Of a DNA stretch of 64,000 nt, positions 61,034-64,000 are shown in pieces; positions within the stretch are counted from its first letter, which is position 1, and every line of letters begins with the position of its first letter. The position numbers and the translations under genes are program-made. This stretch comes from Poecilobothrus nobilitatus (taxonomy: Eukaryota; Arthropoda; Insecta; Diptera; Dolichopodidae): positions 27,177,398 through 27,241,397 of the forward strand of contig OX352773.1 in NCBI GenBank assembly GCA_947095535.1. The letters run 5' to 3'. A model generated the notes under the pieces. It was not told where the DNA came from and did not search any database. It saw only the letters and a program-made list of their open reading frames with translations.

Positions 61034-61873
61034 GTAGGTTTAATTAATTATATATTTTATTTATTTATTTATCTTAACTTTTAAGTTTTTTGCTAAAATT
61101 AAAAATATTGTTTTTGAAGATCATATTTTGTGTATAATTTTTGGCAACAAAAATTTTAAACGAAAAAAGCAGAAAACCGAATTAATTATCTTTATTTTAA
61201 AAATTATGAAGTTTCAAGAATATTTTTTCTTTTGATTTTATAAATTTTTTTTTTTAAAATCATAAAAATTGAAAATAAAAGAAAATTGTTTTTAAAATTG
61301 ATCTATGCTAAAATAAAAATATAATTTTTAATTGAATGTTCTAGATTTGAAATCAATTAAATGAAAAAAATATATGAATATGTAATAAATGCATATATAC
61401 AGATTCAGTTTGATTTTCTAAGATATCTATAGGTACATATAATACATATATTATGTACATATCCATATATATGTATGAATCTATTCAATTCCCAAGTCAA
61501 AATACAAAAAAAATAACATGTGATTTTTTGAATATTAGTAACCAATTAGAAAAACATATACCTATTTATTTTTTAATTAAAATTATGTATGTTGTATAGT
61601 ACGAGTCTATATTATGTACATATCTATATAAAATGCCGGTTTAATAATGTCATTAAATTTTTTATACTATGAAATATATAAAATAAAATTATAACTTAAA
61701 TATGATGATTATGAATCTTACGTCTAAAATAAAAATTAGAAATAAAATCTTTTATCAAAAATTACATAAAACGAAAAAAAAAAATAAATAAAAAAAGTAT
61801 TTTAAAATCCGGATTTTTTTTTTTTGCCACTTCACTCATATTTTTATTAAACTTGCCTATAAATACCCTATAC
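61034..61873. other. Start of intron downstream of the 60898 exon
   Basis: AT-rich and without exons on either strand. It ends at the hAT left terminal repeat. The 8 bp before the element (ccctatac, 61866-61873) would be one copy of its target duplication. Confidence 0.45.
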
Positions 61874-64000
61874 CAGCGGTTCTTAAACTTTTTATTTCAC
61901 GGCCCACGATTAGAAAATTTCAAATATGCGGACCACTAAATAAAATTTCGACTTTTTTATAGTAAATTAACAATATTTATTCAATTCTATTTTAACTACA
62001 AATTCATCATAAAATAGATTGATAATTAAATAAAAAATAAATTGATAATTAAAGAAAATAATAAACTAAACATGGCAAAATAAAATAATTTTACTGAACT
62101 CTTAAATATTTAATATAGTTTTTAACACGTTTATGGACATTTTGAAAAAAAAAATTAATTTATATTTAGTAATATAATAATAATTAATTAATGAGAGGGA
62201 TGATGTTGCATTTCTGATGTCAATTTATTTATGTCAGGTGCAATGTTTGATATTTGAATTCGAAGTTCAGTTTCTACATTTATCAACCTATTTCTATATT
62301 TATTTTTTAAATATACAAGTGCCGAAAATGCTTTTTCACATAAGTATGTAGTAGGAAACGGTATTAAAACTTGTAATGCAATTTTTGATAAGTCAGGATG
62401 ATCCCTGCGTAAAGAAAGCCAAAAATCGGTCGTAGTATTTTCATTAAATTTTATTTTCAATGAGTTGTCAGTAGAAATTTCTATTAATGAATTTTCTTGA
62501 ATTGATGTTAAACCAGTTATATTATCAACGTTTATGTTAAATGGATATTTAATCCACAATTTTGTATCATCTGGAGGTGGAAAATATTCACGAAAAGTCA
62601 ATTGCATATCTTTCAGATGTTGGATGAAATAATTTAAAATTTCATAAGATAAGTTTTCATTGGTGGTATTAACGATAGTTTTTAAATTTTCGAAAGCATC
62701 AAAATTTCGCTGTGATAAACGTTGTTCCCATAATTTTAGTTTTAGAATCATTGCCTCAATTTTATCTTCAACATGAAATATTGTGACATCGAATCCTTGC
62801 AAACTCAAATTAAGTAAATTTAAATGTGTAAATATGTCTGCCATATAGGCCAAAATGACTAACCACGAATAGTTACACATATTTTTACCAATTGGAAATG
62901 GTGATGCCAAATTAATAAAATATAGCTTGACTTCATCCCTTAGTTCAAAAAGCCGTGATAAAACTTTTCCTCGAGAGAGCCAGCGCACTTCTGTATGAAG
63001 CAAAAGTTGTTGATGATCTCTATCCATAGACTGGCAGAGCTGCTGAAATATTCTTGAATTTAAAGGCCTTGCTTTAATAAAGTTTATAATCTTAACGGCA
63101 TCATCCAAGACTTTTTTTATCTCTTCTGGCATCTTTTTAGCAGCTAAAGATGCTCGATGAATAAAACAATGGTGCCACTTAATTGAAGAATTATTTTCTC
63201 TTGCTCGTGTAATCAAACCAGTTAGTTTTCCCGACATGGCACGTGCACCATCTGTACTAATTCCTACACAGTTGGACCATTTAATTCTATTTGAAATTAA
63301 AACCGTATTCAAATTATTATACACCTCTTCAGCGGTAGTATGGATCAAACTGTTGCAAAAAAAGATGTCTTCATTAATTTTGTTCTCGAATTCATACCTA
63401 ATGTAACAAAGTAACCAAGAATTGTTATTACAGTCTGTACTTTCATCCAACTGTAAACTATAATATTGGGATTTAAGAATTCTGTCCATTAATTGGTTTT
63501 TTACATTATCAGAAATTTTATCTATTCGTTTTTTTATGGTATCGTTAGATAAAGAAACTAAATTTAATTCTTTTGCAGCCTTTTCACCTAGCATTGTATT
63601 AACAATGGCTTTAGCTGCTGGTAAAATTAAGTCCTCCCCGATTGTGTGGGGTTTCCCAGCTTTGGCTATGAGATTGGCAACTTCAAACGACGCTTTCACT
63701 GCATTTTTATTATTTGATCCGCTTGCTATATTTCCAATAAGAGTTTGACTTTTTTTAAATTCAAGCTCTTTTTCTTTAAAAAATTCTACGGGTTTGTTGA
63801 CATATTCTTTATGATTACTGTCAAAATGTCTCCGCAATTTTGACGGTTTCATTGCTTCATTAGAAAGCAATTTATGGCAGAGGACACACAGAGGTTGTTC
63901 ATTATTTACACCTCCTAGCATAAATCCTAATGATAAATAGCTAACATCATATTTTCGATGTACTTTTGTTCTTTTTTTAATTAAAGTAGTGTCTACTATA
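61874..64000 (-). mobile_element. hAT-superfamily DNA transposon, right part beyond the window
   Basis: The left end reads cagcggttcttaaacttttt and then a subterminal cacggcccacg. This is the typical terminal sequence of hAT elements of the SCAND3/ZBED5 kind (CAG.GGTTCT.AAACTTT). Its transposase lies inside on the minus strand with an unbroken frame. The other terminal repeat and second target duplication are outside the window. The clean ORF suggests a young insertion. Confidence 0.85.
62188..64000 (-). CDS. hAT transposase with BED zinc finger (SCAND3/ZBED5-like), N-terminus beyond window
   Basis: The frame is open from the window edge to the stop at 62188 (at least 604 codons). The Met at 63921 is internal: upstream residues KKRTKVHRKYDVSYLSLGF match the usual family lead-in, so the true start lies to the right. 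Domains in order are a BED-type zinc finger (CVLCHKLLSNEAMKPSKL then H and H), the first catalytic Asp in LQLDESTD, the second in ISTDGARAMSG with the following WHHCFIHR helix, LHTEVRWLSRG, and the C-terminal dimerisation block FPTTYLCEKAFSALVYLKN with the likely catalytic Glu. The enzyme excises and inserts its own element by cut and paste. All key residues are present and no stop or frameshift is seen, so it may be active. Domesticated relatives exist in vertebrates, but the adjacent terminal repeat argues for a transposon here. Confidence 0.92.
   Translation of the reverse strand, partial: IVDTTLIKKRTKVHRKYDVSYLSLGFMLGGVNNEQPLCVLCHKLLSNEAMKPSKLRRHFDSNHKEYVNKPVEFFKEKELEFKKSQTLIGNIASGSNNKNAVKASFEVANLIAKAGKPHTIGEDLILPAAKAIVNTMLGEKAAKELNLVSLSNDTIKKRIDKISDNVKNQLMDRILKSQYYSLQLDESTDCNNNSWLLCYIRYEFENKINEDIFFCNSLIHTTAEEVYNNLNTVLISNRIKWSNCVGISTDGARAMSGKLTGLITRARENNSSIKWHHCFIHRASLAAKKMPEEIKKVLDDAVKIINFIKARPLNSRIFQQLCQSMDRDHQQLLLHTEVRWLSRGKVLSRLFELRDEVKLYFINLASPFPIGKNMCNYSWLVILAYMADIFTHLNLLNLSLQGFDVTIFHVEDKIEAMILKLKLWEQRLSQRNFDAFENLKTIVNTTNENLSYEILNYFIQHLKDMQLTFREYFPPPDDTKLWIKYPFNINVDNITGLTSIQENSLIEISTDNSLKIKFNENTTTDFWLSLRRDHPDLSKIALQVLIPFPTTYLCEKAFSALVYLKNKYRNRLINVETELRIQISNIAPDINKLTSEMQHHPSH

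Overview
This is a very AT-rich stretch of a eukaryotic nuclear genome, almost certainly an insect and most likely a fly (Diptera). The evidence is GT-AG introns of about 55-80 bp inside multi-exon genes, insect-type P-glycoprotein genes, a tRNA-derived SINE, and an element with the (TA)n / (GTCC)n layout of dipteran mini-me/INE-type repeats. All gene models below were spliced by hand from reading frame, splice-site motif and phase; none was checked against transcripts or databases.

Layout: 587-1608 (+) is a complete three-exon secreted T2 ribonuclease. 3105-11829 (+) is a complete 18-exon ABCB/P-glycoprotein full transporter (1282 aa as modelled). 14542-22918 (+) is a tandem duplicate of it, with all exons from 2 to 18 open and in the same phases. 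The duplicated segment appears to begin inside intron 1, so the second copy has no counterpart of exon 1. A tiny alternative start exon (ATG plus 11 nt, ending in exactly the required phase) is conserved in intron 1 of both copies and could supply the missing start. Parts of the two copies, introns included, are almost identical while other introns no longer align, which suggests gene conversion.

25870-39178 (-) is a five-exon coiled-coil gene of 1035 aa whose two ends resemble RHAMM/HMMR, the spindle and centrosome protein. It carries a KENxxP degron, clustered TP sites, a polyasparagine tract made by a coding ATT microsatellite, and a perfect E2F-type site upstream. Its roughly 10-kb first intron hosts a non-autonomous mobile element (about 31913-34285) with a dipteran mini-me-like head and 12 tandem units of modal length 147 bp, arranged in a 617-bp higher-order repeat.

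39180-60897 holds no gene I can support. It has a 467-bp MITE-like element, simple repeats and some GC-richer islands. 60898-61033 (+) looks like the first coding exon of an unrecognised gene that continues beyond the window. Its first intron contains a hAT-family transposon, whose left end is at 61874 and whose long intact transposase ORF (62188 to the window edge, minus strand) runs off the right end. Mobile elements sit in the introns or flanks of three of the gene loci. No operon-like or novel defence system is visible. The most unusual items are the duplicated transporter with its possible alternative start exon, and the 147-bp array element.
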